In this document: positions 32,407-41,265 of the stretch, one piece after another
Numbering within the stretch: position 1 is the stretch's first letter
Layout: the number at the start of each line of letters is the position of its first letter
DNA from: Candidatus Rokuibacteriota bacterium
GTDB lineage: Bacteria > Methylomirabilota > Methylomirabilia > Rokubacteriales > CSP1-6
NCBI GenBank assembly: GCA_003220265.1
Contig: QHRW01000083.1
Location: 1-52,143 of the forward strand
Length of the DNA: 52,143 nucleotides
Reading direction: 5' to 3'
Notes under the pieces: model-generated
What the model was told of the DNA's origin: nothing
Seen by the model: the letters and a program-made list of their open reading frames with translations, nothing else
The model's database searches: none
Made by a program: the position numbers and the translations under genes

Positions 32407-32778
32407 ATGGCCAAGCGACGGATGCGCCGGACCAGCCAGATCTCGACCAATCGTCAGAGCACGGCCGACAGTCTCGCCGACACGGCGAAGGACATGTCGG
32501 TCAACGCAGTGAAGGTCGCCACCGAGACCGCCAAGGCAGCGCTCGGCGGCATGCAGGAGCTGGGGCGCGCGATGGCCAGCATGGCGGCGCCGGCGGCCCG
32601 CCGGTCGGTGAAGACCGCCAACGAGATGACGCGCGCGGCGATCGACAGCACCCGCGACCTCACGCGCTCGGCAACCGACACGGCCCGCGAGGCGACCCGG
32701 TCGGCGACGAGCCCGGCGCGACGGACGACACGGTCCGGCGCGAGCCGGCGCAAGTCCGGCAAGCGGCGCGCGGCCTAG
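32407..32778 (+). CDS. basic Ala/Thr/Arg-rich helical protein
   Basis: A 123-residue protein with GGAGGAG upstream of ATG 32407. The N-terminus is basic (MAKRRMRRTSQIS). The middle is a regular series of amphipathic segments (DSLADTAKDMSVNAVKVATETAK, ANEMTRAAIDSTRDLTRSATDTAREATRSA cut at shorter lengths in the gene). The C-terminus is strongly Arg/Ser-rich (RSGASRRKSGKRRAA). This could be a nucleoid-associated, histone H1-like or phasin-like protein. I do not recognise a family; only composition supports these ideas. Confidence 0.65.
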   Translation: MAKRRMRRTSQISTNRQSTADSLADTAKDMSVNAVKVATETAKAALGGMQELGRAMASMAAPAARRSVKTANEMTRAAIDSTRDLTRSATDTAREATRSATSPARRTTRSGASRRKSGKRRAA

Positions 32779-32780
32779 CC

Positions 32781-34349
32781 CTACTTCTTGTCGCGGAAGA
32801 GGATCATCGCCATCAGGACGACGCCGCCGGCCCCGGCCAGCAGGAAGAAGATCATCGCCAGGCCGGGATAGCCGAAGAGCCGGAAGGTCGTGTCCACCTG
32901 CATGAGCATGGCGGCGCCGATGATGAGCGCCGCCAGCAGCAGGCCCATCGTGATGCGGTTGGCGACCTTCTGGACGCCCACCATCAGCACGTTCTCGTCG
33001 ATCGCGTCGACCTTGATCGCGATCTCGTTGTTGGCCAGCCGGTCGAGGATGCGGTTGAGACGCTCCGGCAGCCGCTCCGCCAGCTCCTTCGTCTCGAGCA
33101 CGCCGGACAGCAGATTGCCGGGCGACAGCGACTGGACGAGGCGCTGCTGCATGATGCTGGCGGAGTGCTGGCGCACCATGGCGTTCGGGCTCGCGCCGGG
33201 GTCGAGGCGACGGCCGATCTCGTCCAGGTGGAGCAGCGTCTTGCCGAGCATCGCCAGCTCGGGCGGCAGCCGCAGGCCGCACTCGGCCGAGAGCCACGCC
33301 AGCTCCAGCACCGCGCGGCCCACCGGCATCTCCTCGGCCGTCGCGTCGCGATTCTGCGCCACCAGGTCGGCCACGCGGCGCCGGAAGTCCGCCTCGTTGA
33401 AAGCCTCGCGCGGCCGGCCGAGCTTGATGCAGTAGGTGGCCGCCTCGTCGGGGCGCCCGTCGCTGACGCTCAGCAGGAGCTGCAGCAGGTAGTCCTGCAT
33501 GCGCGGGGTGACGTGGCCGATCATGCCGAGGTCGATCAGCGCCAGGCGCCCGTCTTCCGTCAACAGGACGTTGCCCGGGTGGGGGTCGGCGTGGAAGAAG
33601 CCGTCGACGAGGATCTGCTTGAGGTAGGCCGCCACCAGCTCCTCGGCGAGCTCGACGCCGTTCACCTCCTGCAGGACGATGGGGCTCAGCGCCGTCACCT
33701 TGGTGCCCGTCACGTACTCCATCGTCAGCACCCGCGAGGTCGTGTAGTCCTCGATGGGCGCCGGCACGAACAGGCGCGGGAACGTGGCGAGGTTGCGGCG
33801 GAGCGTGACGAGGTGGCCGCCCTCCTGGATGTAGTCCAGCTCGCGCAGCACGCTGCGGCGGAACTCTTCCAGCAGGCGCGCGAACTCGTACCGGCGGCCG
33901 GCCTCCGTGTGGCTGTCGAGGAAGCGGCCGATGTCGTCCAGCGCCTCCAGGTCGGCCATCACGCGCTCGCGGACGCCCGGCCGCTGGACCTTCACGGCCA
34001 CCCGCCGGTCGTCGCGCAGGCGCGCCCGGTGGACCTGGCCGAGCGAGGCCGCCGCCAGGGGCGTCGACTCGAACTCCGCGAAGGCCTTGGACAGGCGCAC
34101 GCCGAGCTCGCTCGCCACGATCTGCTCGACCTCGGCGAAGGGAAAGGGCTCGACCTTGTCGTGCAGCCGGGCCAGCGCCGTCAGGTAGGCGGGCGGCAGC
34201 AGGTCGGGGCGCGTCGAGAGCAGCTGGCCCAGCTTGACGAACGTCGGCCCCAGGCTCTCGAGGTCGGCGGCGAGGCTCTCGGCCTCGGCGGCCATCTCGC
34301 GGCCGGCAGGGCTGTCGGCGACGACCTCGTCGAGGCCGGCCCCCTGCAC
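32781..34349 (-). CDS. ABC1/UbiB-family atypical protein kinase
   Basis: A 522-residue member of the UbiB/Coq8 family. It has FVKLGQLLSTRPDLLP (KxGQ motif), the Ala-rich loop TPLAAASLGQVHRARL, VAVKVQRPG, HADPHPGNVLL and LIDLGMIGH. Two C-terminal membrane helices (LLLAALIIGAAMLMQV and LAMIFFLLAGAGGVVLM) anchor it. The family binds ATP and supports ubiquinone or other lipid biosynthesis. GTG 34349 has no ribosome binding site. The frame stays open upstream and encodes KRHTQIAWLLVRHARSDLV, which looks like the family's N-terminus but has no ATG/GTG/TTG; a CTG at 34430 is possible. Confidence 0.88.
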   Translation of the reverse strand: MQGAGLDEVVADSPAGREMAAEAESLAADLESLGPTFVKLGQLLSTRPDLLPPAYLTALARLHDKVEPFPFAEVEQIVASELGVRLSKAFAEFESTPLAAASLGQVHRARLRDDRRVAVKVQRPGVRERVMADLEALDDIGRFLDSHTEAGRRYEFARLLEEFRRSVLRELDYIQEGGHLVTLRRNLATFPRLFVPAPIEDYTTSRVLTMEYVTGTKVTALSPIVLQEVNGVELAEELVAAYLKQILVDGFFHADPHPGNVLLTEDGRLALIDLGMIGHVTPRMQDYLLQLLLSVSDGRPDEAATYCIKLGRPREAFNEADFRRRVADLVAQNRDATAEEMPVGRAVLELAWLSAECGLRLPPELAMLGKTLLHLDEIGRRLDPGASPNAMVRQHSASIMQQRLVQSLSPGNLLSGVLETKELAERLPERLNRILDRLANNEIAIKVDAIDENVLMVGVQKVANRITMGLLLAALIIGAAMLMQVDTTFRLFGYPGLAMIFFLLAGAGGVVLMAMILFRDKK

Positions 34350-34476
34350 GAGATCGGACCGGGCGTGCCTGACCAGCAGCCAGGCGATCTGGGTGTGGCG
34401 CTTGAGGTGTTTCGGCTCCGCTGATTCCAGTGTACCGGCCGCGGAAAATCGTACAACGTGAGCGCGGCTCCGCCTC

Positions 34477-35679
34477 TCAGCCGGCCAGTTCGAAGCGGCG
34501 CAGCTCGGGGAAGCGATACATCCACACCGCGGCCACGACGAGCGTGCCGGCGCCGCCGATCAGCACGGCCGGCACGGCGCCGAACAGCGCCGCCAGCAGC
34601 CCCGACTCGAACTCACCGAGCTGGTTGGAGGTGCCGGTGAACAGCGAGTGCACCGCGCTCACGCGGCCGCGCATGCCGTCGGGCGTGCGGATCTGCACCA
34701 GCGACTGGCGGATGACGACGCTCAGAAGATCGGAGGCGCCGAGGACCACGAGCGCGGCCAGCGAGACGCGCAGGCTCGTCGATACGCCGAAGACGAGCGT
34801 GGCGAGACCGAACACGAACACGGCGGCGAAGAGCACGGGGCCGGCGCGGCGATCGACGGGATGCCGTGTGAGCACCAGCGATATCGCCAGCGCGCCGACC
34901 GCCGGCGCCGCCCGCAGGAGCCCGAGGCCCCACGGCCCCGTGTCCAGGATGTCGCGCGCGTAGATCGGCAGCAGCGCCGTGGCCCCGCCCAGCAGCACGG
35001 CGAAGAGGTCGAGCGACATCAGCCCGAGCAGCAGGCGTTGGCGCCAGATGAACGCGATGCCGGAGAAGAGCGACGCGGGCGTGAGCTCGTCCGGCACGCG
35101 CGCCGGCTGGTCGTCGCGGACGAAGGCGATGAGCGTGGCGCCGACGACGTACAGCGCGGCCACCACGGCATAGACGGTGGCGGGCCCGAGCGTGTAGAGC
35201 ACGCCGCCGAGCGCCGGGCCGACGATGCGTGCCGTCTGGCCGGCGGACGTCACGCTGGCGATGGCGCGCGGGAGCAGCGCGAGCGGCACCAGGCGCGGCA
35301 CGAAGGCCGCGCGCGCGGGATTCTCGAACGCGCGGGCGGCGCCGAGGATCGCGACCAGCGTGAGGATGCCGTCGCGCGTGAGCCAGCCGCCCAGGCTGCC
35401 CAGCGCCAGCACGCCACCGGCGCCGGCCTGGGCCAGCTCGCACGCCACGACGACGAGGCGGCGATCGTAGCGGTCGGCGACCTGGCCGACGATCAGCGTC
35501 AGGACGATCGTGGGGACGAACTGAACGAGGCCGACGAGGCCGAGGTCGAGCGCGCTGCCCGTGAGGCTGTAGAGCTGCCAGCCGACCGCCACGGTCTGCA
35601 TCTGCAGCGCCAGCGTGGCCAGGACCCGCGACGACCAGAAGAGCGCGAACGGCGCATGGCCCAGTCGCGAGCCGATCAC
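34477..35679 (-). CDS. MFS exporter, EntS-like
   Basis: A 400-residue major-facilitator protein with about 12 helices. FALFWSSRVLATLALQMQTVAVGWQLY opens helix 1, and the loop 2/3 motif is GQVADRYDRRLVVV. FENPARAAFVPRLVP, SAGQTARIVGPALGGVLY and GRVSAVHSLFTGTSNQLGEF are typical of EntS/DHA3 exporters. GTG 35679 overlaps the amidase stop by four bases (GTGA), so it is coupled to the amidase. Possible role: removing a product of the amidase, by inference from coupling only. Confidence 0.9.
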   Translation of the reverse strand: MIGSRLGHAPFALFWSSRVLATLALQMQTVAVGWQLYSLTGSALDLGLVGLVQFVPTIVLTLIVGQVADRYDRRLVVVACELAQAGAGGVLALGSLGGWLTRDGILTLVAILGAARAFENPARAAFVPRLVPLALLPRAIASVTSAGQTARIVGPALGGVLYTLGPATVYAVVAALYVVGATLIAFVRDDQPARVPDELTPASLFSGIAFIWRQRLLLGLMSLDLFAVLLGGATALLPIYARDILDTGPWGLGLLRAAPAVGALAISLVLTRHPVDRRAGPVLFAAVFVFGLATLVFGVSTSLRVSLAALVVLGASDLLSVVIRQSLVQIRTPDGMRGRVSAVHSLFTGTSNQLGEFESGLLAALFGAVPAVLIGGAGTLVVAAVWMYRFPELRRFELAG

Positions 35680-37130
35680 GCGTAGCCGGGCGGCGGCACG
35701 AAGGCCTGGAACTCGCGCTCGAGCAGGCGCGCGAAGCCCAGGCAGGTGAGGTCGCCGTACTGCGGCCCCACGATCTGCACGCCCACCGGCAGCCCGGACG
35801 GCGTGAAGCCGCACGGCGCGGCGGTCGAGGGCAGGTACGAGGCGCCCGTGTAGCCGGCCCAGAACAGGTGATCGGTCACCGGCACCTTCTGGCCGTTCAC
35901 CACCAGCGTGCGGTCGTAGCGCTCGCCCTGCTGGTCGTGCTTGAAGGCGGCCGTGCTCGCCACCGGGCAGAGCAGCAGGTCGTACGACGTGAAGAACTCT
36001 GCCCACGCCAGACGCATGCGGTGGCGCGCCTCGTTGGCCGCCAGCCAGTCGCGGTGCGAGAGCACGGCCGCGCGCGTGGCGCGCGCGTAGTAGCTCTGAT
36101 CCTCGGGCTTCAGCGCGCTCGCGGCCGCCTGGTTCTTCGCGAAGTCGGCATCCGTCTGGCGGTCGGACGTGGCGGCACGAAGCAGCCGCGTGTAGACCGC
36201 CCACGCCTCCGCCGTGTCGATGGCGGGGCGCGCGCGGTCGTCCACCTTCACCTTCTGCGTGCGCAGGAAGTCGGCGAGGGCGAGCAGCCGGTCCTGCACC
36301 TCGCGATCCACGGCGATCTCCGGGGTGTCGAGCAGCAGCGCCACCTTGAAATCGCGCAGGCGCTTCTGCTTGGGCGTCTGCAACCGGAGCTGCCAGCCGG
36401 CGGCCTCGATCGCCTCCGGCCCGGCCATCACCGAGAGCGCAAGGTCGAGGTCAGCCGCGCTGCGGGCCAGCGGCCCGACGACGTCGATGTCGACCGGTGC
36501 TTTTTGCCAGGGCAGCGCCTGGCCGGTGCGCGGCACGATGCCCCACGTGGGCTTGTGGCCGTAGACGCCGCAGAAGTGCGCCGGGTTGCGGATGGACGAG
36601 CCGATGTCGCTGCCCGCTTCGAGACCGGTGAGCCCGGCCGCGAGCGCGGCCGCCGAGCCACCCGACGAGCCGCCCGGCGCGCGCGTCACGTCCCACGGGT
36701 TGTTCGTGGTGCCGTAGATGGCGTTGAAGGACTGCCAGTCGGCGAGATAGAGCGGCACGTTCGTCTTGCCGAAGAGCACGACGCCGGCGCCGAGCAGACG
36801 GTCCACCGCCACGGCGTTGGTGGTGGCGAGATTGCCCTTGTAGGCCGGCACGCCCCACGTGGTCGGCAGGCCGGCGACGTCGTACGACTCCTTGATCGTC
36901 ATCGGCACGCCGTGCAGCGGGCCCCACACCTGGCGCTTGGCCAGCGCGCGGTCCGCCGCGCGGGCCCGCGCGCGCGCCCGCTCGAAGTCGCGCACGACGA
37001 TGGCGTTGAGCGCGCCGTCGTACTTCGCCACGCGGGCGAGGTAGAGGTCGAGCAGCTCGAGGCAACCGATCTTCTTCTTGCGGATCTCGGCGGCGAGCTG
37101 CGTGGCGGAGCGGAACGGCGTGTCCAGCAT
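35676..37130 (-). CDS. amidase signature-family hydrolase
   Basis: A 484-residue amidase. The Ser-cisSer-Lys triad is in PMTIKESYDV (Lys), GGSSGGSAAALAAG (cis-Ser) and SDIGSSIRNPAHFCGVYG (nucleophile). A late region PCGFTPSGLPVGVQIVGPQYGD is family-typical. It hydrolyses amides, possibly aryl or alkyl; no GatB or allophanate partners are present, so it is not GatA. The ATG at 37130 follows an AT-rich possible -10 (TATCCT near 37150 on the minus strand). It is the first gene of a run with the MFS exporter and the kinase. Confidence 0.92.
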   Translation of the reverse strand: MLDTPFRSATQLAAEIRKKKIGCLELLDLYLARVAKYDGALNAIVVRDFERARARARAADRALAKRQVWGPLHGVPMTIKESYDVAGLPTTWGVPAYKGNLATTNAVAVDRLLGAGVVLFGKTNVPLYLADWQSFNAIYGTTNNPWDVTRAPGGSSGGSAAALAAGLTGLEAGSDIGSSIRNPAHFCGVYGHKPTWGIVPRTGQALPWQKAPVDIDVVGPLARSAADLDLALSVMAGPEAIEAAGWQLRLQTPKQKRLRDFKVALLLDTPEIAVDREVQDRLLALADFLRTQKVKVDDRARPAIDTAEAWAVYTRLLRAATSDRQTDADFAKNQAAASALKPEDQSYYARATRAAVLSHRDWLAANEARHRMRLAWAEFFTSYDLLLCPVASTAAFKHDQQGERYDRTLVVNGQKVPVTDHLFWAGYTGASYLPSTAAPCGFTPSGLPVGVQIVGPQYGDLTCLGFARLLEREFQAFVPPPGYA

Positions 37131-37178
37131 CGTGGGCCTCCCGGCGACGTAGGATACGCCGATCTGCCGCGCGCACGG

Positions 37179-37754
37179 TCACTCGTTCAGCGCCCAGAGC
37201 CCTCGGCGAGATTCCCGCGCAGTCCGGTGGCAGGCCGCGAGCACGCTCGCGTACCTGACGTTGGGCGGCAGCGTCAAGAGGCCCGCGTAGCCATCGCGCA
37301 CGATGACCAGGTTGTAGAGCTCCTCGCCGAGCCACACGTACGCCAGCGTCCGCCCGTAGCGGTCCGCCGGCGTGACGTCGCGCTCGAGCTCGACCTGTCG
37401 CCCCGCGAGGTACTTCTTGGTGAACTCCGAGGCCTTCGCCCCCAGCGCCTGGATCGCGGCGGCGTCCCGGCCGGAGCGCTGCGCGTCGCGCCGCAGCTTG
37501 TCGCTCGCGTGCACCTCGGGGGAGTCGATGCCGATCAGCCGCACGCGCTGGTTTCGCCCGTCGGCGGCATGGACGACGATCGTGTCGCCGTCCACCACGC
37601 GGACCACCGAGACGGGGTGCAGGCCCGCCGGCTTGCGCGGCATCGCGCACGGGGCCGCGGCGCGCGCGGACGCTGCCGTGGAGAGGACGCCGACCAGCGC
37701 CGTGAGGGCCAGCCAGCGACCGGCATTCCACCACGTCGTCCGACGGAAGCGCAT
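37179..37754 (-). CDS. secreted thermonuclease-family (SNase) nuclease
   Basis: A 191-residue staphylococcal-nuclease-fold protein with a signal peptide (NAGRWLALTALVGVLSTAAS, then ARAAAPC). RVVDGDTIVVH binds calcium. The catalytic Arg and Glu are in RLIGIDSPEVH and the second Arg in DRYGRTLAYVW. DNA/RNA phosphodiester hydrolysis outside the cytoplasm is expected. Start 37754 is taken because the signal begins there; longer frames to 37844 have no ribosome binding site. It lies 48 bases before the amidase start on the same strand. Confidence 0.88.
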   Translation of the reverse strand: MRFRRTTWWNAGRWLALTALVGVLSTAASARAAAPCAMPRKPAGLHPVSVVRVVDGDTIVVHAADGRNQRVRLIGIDSPEVHASDKLRRDAQRSGRDAAAIQALGAKASEFTKKYLAGRQVELERDVTPADRYGRTLAYVWLGEELYNLVIVRDGYAGLLTLPPNVRYASVLAACHRTARESRRGLWALNE

Positions 37755-37861
37755 GGTCACGATGCCCAGACGATACCGTATCCGAATGGTGACGCCAAAA
37801 TCGACGGCGCGGGGCGCGCAGCATCCTTGAGTGAGTGGGCGCAAGGGAGCACACTTGCGTC

Positions 37862-38098
37862 ATGCGAGTCGTCGGCGTGAGCGAAGCGAAGCGGAACCTG
37901 TCCGCCCTCCTTGCCGAGGTGAAGAAAGGCGGGGAGATCGTGATCACGGACCGCGGGCGCCCCGTGGCGAAGCTGGTCAGCGTCGAGCGTCCGCAGGGCA
38001 CGGGGTTCCCCGATCTCGCCGCGTTTCGGCGGACGATGCCGATCTTCGATCCGCCGCTGTCCACGACCCTGGACGAGGATCGTGAGGACCGCGTTTAG
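37862..38098 (+). CDS. orphan Phd/YefM-family antitoxin
   Basis: A 78-residue antitoxin-like protein: MRVVGVSEAKRNLSALLAEV (dimerisation/DNA binding), EIVITDRGRPVAKLVSV and a C-terminal tail FDPPLSTTLDEDRED that would normally bind a PIN/VapC toxin. ATG 37862 begins the domain; the frame from 37835 adds nine unrelated residues. No PIN or RelE frame follows at 38099-38236. It may be a solitary regulator or a decayed module. Confidence 0.75.
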   Translation: MRVVGVSEAKRNLSALLAEVKKGGEIVITDRGRPVAKLVSVERPQGTGFPDLAAFRRTMPIFDPPLSTTLDEDREDRV

Positions 38099-38195
38099 GC
38101 GACCACTGTTCCGGCTATCCCGCCTGACGTCCTCACGTGTGCTACGCTTCGCGGCGCTCGCCGGGCGACCGGCCATCCCATCACGCAAGAGAGGA

Positions 38196-38231
38196 GGGGA
38201 AGAGGGGAACCCTCCGAGGGTGCCCTTCCCC
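38196..38231 (+). promoter_or_regulatory. leader hairpin covering the aldolase Shine-Dalgarno
   Basis: GGGGAAG (38196-38202) pairs with CTTCCCC (38225-38231), with an inner ACCC/GGGT stem (38209-38212/38218-38221). The only purine-rich ribosome binding sequence (GAGGAGGGGAAGAGGGG, 38191-38207) lies within and just before the left arm, and the ATG follows six bases after the right arm. Folding would bring that sequence close to the ATG or hide it. Confidence 0.45.
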
Positions 38232-38236
38232 AAAAA

Positions 38237-39007
38237 ATGAGACCGAACAAGATCAAGCAGATGTGGCGCGAGAACCGCTGTGTGACGATGGGCTGGCTCT
38301 CGTTGTCCAACGGCTTCACCGCGGAGGTCATGGCCCGCCAGGGCTTCGACGCCCTCGTCGTGGACATGCAGCACGGGCTCACCGACATGGCCAACCTCTG
38401 GCCGATGCTCCAGGCCATTTCCCAGACCGACACCGCGCCCGTCGTGCGCGTGGCGTGGAACGACCCGGCCGCGATCATGAAGGCGCTCGACCTCGGCGCC
38501 TACGGCATCCTCGTGCCGCTGATCAATACCGCCGAGGATGCGGCGAAGGCCGTGGCGGCATGCCGCTATCCGCCGGTGGGGATGCGCTCGTCGGGCCCGG
38601 TGCGCGCCATCCACTACGGCGGCGCCGACTACGTCGCCAAGGCCAACGACGAGATCGTGGTGATGGGCATGGTGGAGACCAAGGAAGGGCTCAAGAATCT
38701 GGACGCCATCTGCGCCACGCCGGGGCTCGACGCCATCTACATCGGGCCCTCCGACCTGGCCTTCGCACTCGACATGACGCCGCGCCCCGACAATCCCGAT
38801 CCCAAGCACATGGCGACGTGCGACCAGATCCGCGACACCGCGCACAAGCACGGCAAGAAGGCGTGCATGCACTGCGCGAGCGCGGCCTTCGCGGCGGGCG
38901 CGGTCAAGCGCGGGTTCGACCTCGTGATGCTGACCTCCGACCTGGCCTCGATGGTGGCCGGCGTCCGCCGCCAGCTCGACGACCTGAAGGCGGCCACCGG
39001 CGGATAG
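38237..39007 (+). CDS. HpcH/HpaI-family aldolase
   Basis: A 256-residue TIM-barrel metal aldolase. WLSLSNGFTAEVMARQGFD, VVDMQHGLTD (base His), RVAWNDPAAIMKALDLGAYG, metal Glu in MVETKEGL and Asp in YIGPSDLAFAL follow the 4-hydroxy-2-oxoheptanedioate aldolase pattern. The last step of aromatic meta-cleavage or a similar retro-aldol cleavage is expected, yielding pyruvate or another 2-oxoacid. The gene has no ordinary ribosome binding site close to ATG 38237; a hairpin sits directly upstream. It is followed by an LLM and an amidohydrolase gene on the same strand. Confidence 0.9.
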   Translation: MRPNKIKQMWRENRCVTMGWLSLSNGFTAEVMARQGFDALVVDMQHGLTDMANLWPMLQAISQTDTAPVVRVAWNDPAAIMKALDLGAYGILVPLINTAEDAAKAVAACRYPPVGMRSSGPVRAIHYGGADYVAKANDEIVVMGMVETKEGLKNLDAICATPGLDAIYIGPSDLAFALDMTPRPDNPDPKHMATCDQIRDTAHKHGKKACMHCASAAFAAGAVKRGFDLVMLTSDLASMVAGVRRQLDDLKAATGG

Positions 39008-39032
39008 CCACCCATCCGGGAGGAGGCGGACC

Positions 39033-40079
39033 GTGCACTTCGGGATCTTCGTGGAGGAGATGCGGCAAGGGGCCAGCCAGGCCGGAGCCTTCCGCGACGT
39101 CTTCGAGCTGGCCGACCGGGCGGAGGCGTGGGGCGCCGACTGCGTGTGGCTGGGCGAGATCCACTTCACGCCCGTGCGCTCGGTGATCTCCGCCTCGCTG
39201 CAGGTGGCCAGCTCGATCGCGACTCGCACGCGACGCCTGCGGGTGGGAACAGCGGTGCAGGTGCTGCCGCTGAACCATCCGCTGCGGATCGCCGAGGAAG
39301 TGGCCACGGTCGATCACATCAGCGAGGGGCGCTTCGAGTTCGGCATCGGCCGCAGCGGCGTCGTGCGCACCTACGACGTCTACGGCGTGCCCTACGCCGA
39401 GAGCCAGGCCCGCTTCCGGGAAGCGCTCGACATCATCCGGCAAGGGTGGAAGGGCGAGCCGTTCAGCTACGAGGGACAGTTCTACCGCGTGCAGAATGCC
39501 ACGGTGGTGCCGCGGCCGTATCAGCAGCCGCACCCGCCGATCCGCATGGCCACGACCAGCGACGAGACGTTTGGGGCGGCCGGCCAGATGGGCCTGCCCA
39601 TCTTCGTCGGCCTGCGCGCCACGGAGATCGCCGACCTGCAGCGTCAGCTCGCGCCCTACCGGCAGGCCTGGCGCGAGGCCGGCCATGCCGGGCCGCCCAG
39701 CGTCTATCTGAGAATCCCCGTCTACGTCTCCACGACGGAGCGCGGCGCCGTCGAGGAGCCGCGCGAGAGCCTGACCGCGTTCTTCGCGCGACAGACTGAG
39801 CTGGCGCGTGCGGCGGTCGGCCGCGCCGGCGCCGGCCCCGCCGACCGCCGTCGCCAGCAGGCCGAGCGGATGGCCAGCCTGTCGTACGAGGACATCCTGG
39901 CCAAGAAGGTGGCGTTCGGCACCGTCGCCGGCGTGATCGACCGGCTCACCGAGCTGCGCGAGCAGCTCGGGCTGGACGGCATCGTGGCCGAGCTGAACCC
40001 GGGCGGCCTCATTCCACCGGAGCTGGAGACGCGCAGTCTCGAGCTCCTCACGCACAAGGTGATGCCCGCGTTCAAGTGA
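39033..40079 (+). CDS. LLM-class flavin/F420-dependent oxidoreductase
   Basis: A 348-residue luciferase-like protein. MHFGIFVEEMRQGASQAGAFRD begins strand 1; CVWLGEIHFTPVRSVISASLQVA, RVGTAVQVLPLNHPLRIAEE and HISEGRFEFGIGRSG are close to alkanal/nitrilotriacetate-type monooxygenases of the luciferase group. GTG 39033 has AGGAGG seven bases upstream. It lies between the HpaI aldolase and the amidohydrolase with gaps of 25 and 16 bases, so it is probably part of a three-gene catabolic operon. Confidence 0.88.
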   Translation: MHFGIFVEEMRQGASQAGAFRDVFELADRAEAWGADCVWLGEIHFTPVRSVISASLQVASSIATRTRRLRVGTAVQVLPLNHPLRIAEEVATVDHISEGRFEFGIGRSGVVRTYDVYGVPYAESQARFREALDIIRQGWKGEPFSYEGQFYRVQNATVVPRPYQQPHPPIRMATTSDETFGAAGQMGLPIFVGLRATEIADLQRQLAPYRQAWREAGHAGPPSVYLRIPVYVSTTERGAVEEPRESLTAFFARQTELARAAVGRAGAGPADRRRQQAERMASLSYEDILAKKVAFGTVAGVIDRLTELREQLGLDGIVAELNPGGLIPPELETRSLELLTHKVMPAFK

Positions 40080-40095
40080 GCAGAAAGGAGCGGCG

Positions 40096-41265
40096 ATGCT
40101 GCCCGCGCTGATCCTGTCCTCCGACTCGCACGTCTTCGAGCCGCCCGACCTGTGGGCGACGCGCATCGACGCCGCCTTCCGCGACCGCGCGCCGCGCATG
40201 CAGCGCATCGACGGCGCCGACGAGATCGTGATCGAGAAGGACCAGGTCCTCTCCGGCATCGGGCTCATCTCCAACGCGGGCGCGCGCTTCGAGGCGCCCG
40301 AGACCATCTCCGGGCGCGGGCGCTTCGAGGACGTGCACCGGGGCGGCTACGATCCGGCGCAGCACCTGGCCGACATGCGACTCGACGGCGTGGCGGGCGA
40401 GGTGCTCTATCCCTCGCAGGGGCTGTTCTACTTCCGCATCGCGGACGGCGCGCTCATGTCGGCGATCTTCCGCGCGTACAACGACTGGCTCGCGGAGTTC
40501 TGCCGCACGGACCCGGCGCGGCTCAAAGGCATCGCCATGATCAACCTCGACGACGTCGGCGACGGGGTCCGCGAGCTGGAGCGCGCCGCGCGCCTGGGCC
40601 TGGCCGGGGCGATGATCACCGAGTACCCGCTCGAGCACCGGCGCTACGACCAGCCGGAGTACGAGCCGTTCTGGGCTGCCGCGCAGGCGCTCGACGTGCC
40701 GCTCAGCCTGCACACGGCGACGCGGCGCCAGGGCAAGATCCGCGGCGCCGGGCCGCAGACGCTGCGGGATGCCAGCAGCCGCGCGACGAAGGCGTTCTAC
40801 CCGGCGCTGTCGATGTGCGACCTGATCTTTTCCGGCGTCTTCGAGCGCTATCCACGCCTCACCCTGGCCATCGTGGAGTTCGAGCTGTCGTGGGCGCCGC
40901 ACGTCCTCTCGGCGATGGACTACACGTATCGCGAGCGCCACGAGGAGGCGTTCTACCGCTTCAAGGACGGGATGACGCCGAGCGACTTCTTCCGGCGCAA
41001 CGTCGTGCTGAGCTTCCAGGAGGACGCCCTCGGCATCCGCCTGCGCGACGCCATCGGCGTGGACAACCTGATGTGGGGCTCCGACTATCCCCACAGCGAG
41101 TCCACGTTTCCCCAGTCGCGCAAGATCCTCGCGGCGATCCTGGCCGGCGTGCCGGACGACGAGCAGGCGAAGATCGCCGGCGCCACGGCCGCGCGCGTCT
41201 ATCGCTTCGACGCGGCGCGGCTGGCGCCGGGTGACTCAGCGAGCGTCGGTCAGGCGCGCGCCTGA
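40096..41265 (+). CDS. amidohydrolase-2 family metal-dependent hydrolase/decarboxylase
   Basis: A 389-residue ACMSD-like TIM barrel with the full metal set: DSHVFEP at the N-terminus, HTATRR in the middle, and MWGSDYPHSESTFPQS near residue 334 with the catalytic Asp. AWAEF- and WAPHVLSAMD-type surroundings are typical of the soil amidohydrolase-2 group. Such enzymes decarboxylate or hydrolyse aromatic and unsaturated acids. AAAGGAG precedes the ATG. Its last 30 bases overlap, tail to tail, the ABC ATPase gene on the other strand. Confidence 0.88.
   Translation: MLPALILSSDSHVFEPPDLWATRIDAAFRDRAPRMQRIDGADEIVIEKDQVLSGIGLISNAGARFEAPETISGRGRFEDVHRGGYDPAQHLADMRLDGVAGEVLYPSQGLFYFRIADGALMSAIFRAYNDWLAEFCRTDPARLKGIAMINLDDVGDGVRELERAARLGLAGAMITEYPLEHRRYDQPEYEPFWAAAQALDVPLSLHTATRRQGKIRGAGPQTLRDASSRATKAFYPALSMCDLIFSGVFERYPRLTLAIVEFELSWAPHVLSAMDYTYRERHEEAFYRFKDGMTPSDFFRRNVVLSFQEDALGIRLRDAIGVDNLMWGSDYPHSESTFPQSRKILAAILAGVPDDEQAKIAGATAARVYRFDAARLAPGDSASVGQARA

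Noticed and set aside
41236..41265. Tail-to-tail 30-base overlap of amidohydrolase and ABC ATPase as a regulatory antisense pair
   Set aside because: Both C-termini look natural and short overlaps of convergent genes are ordinary in compact genomes.
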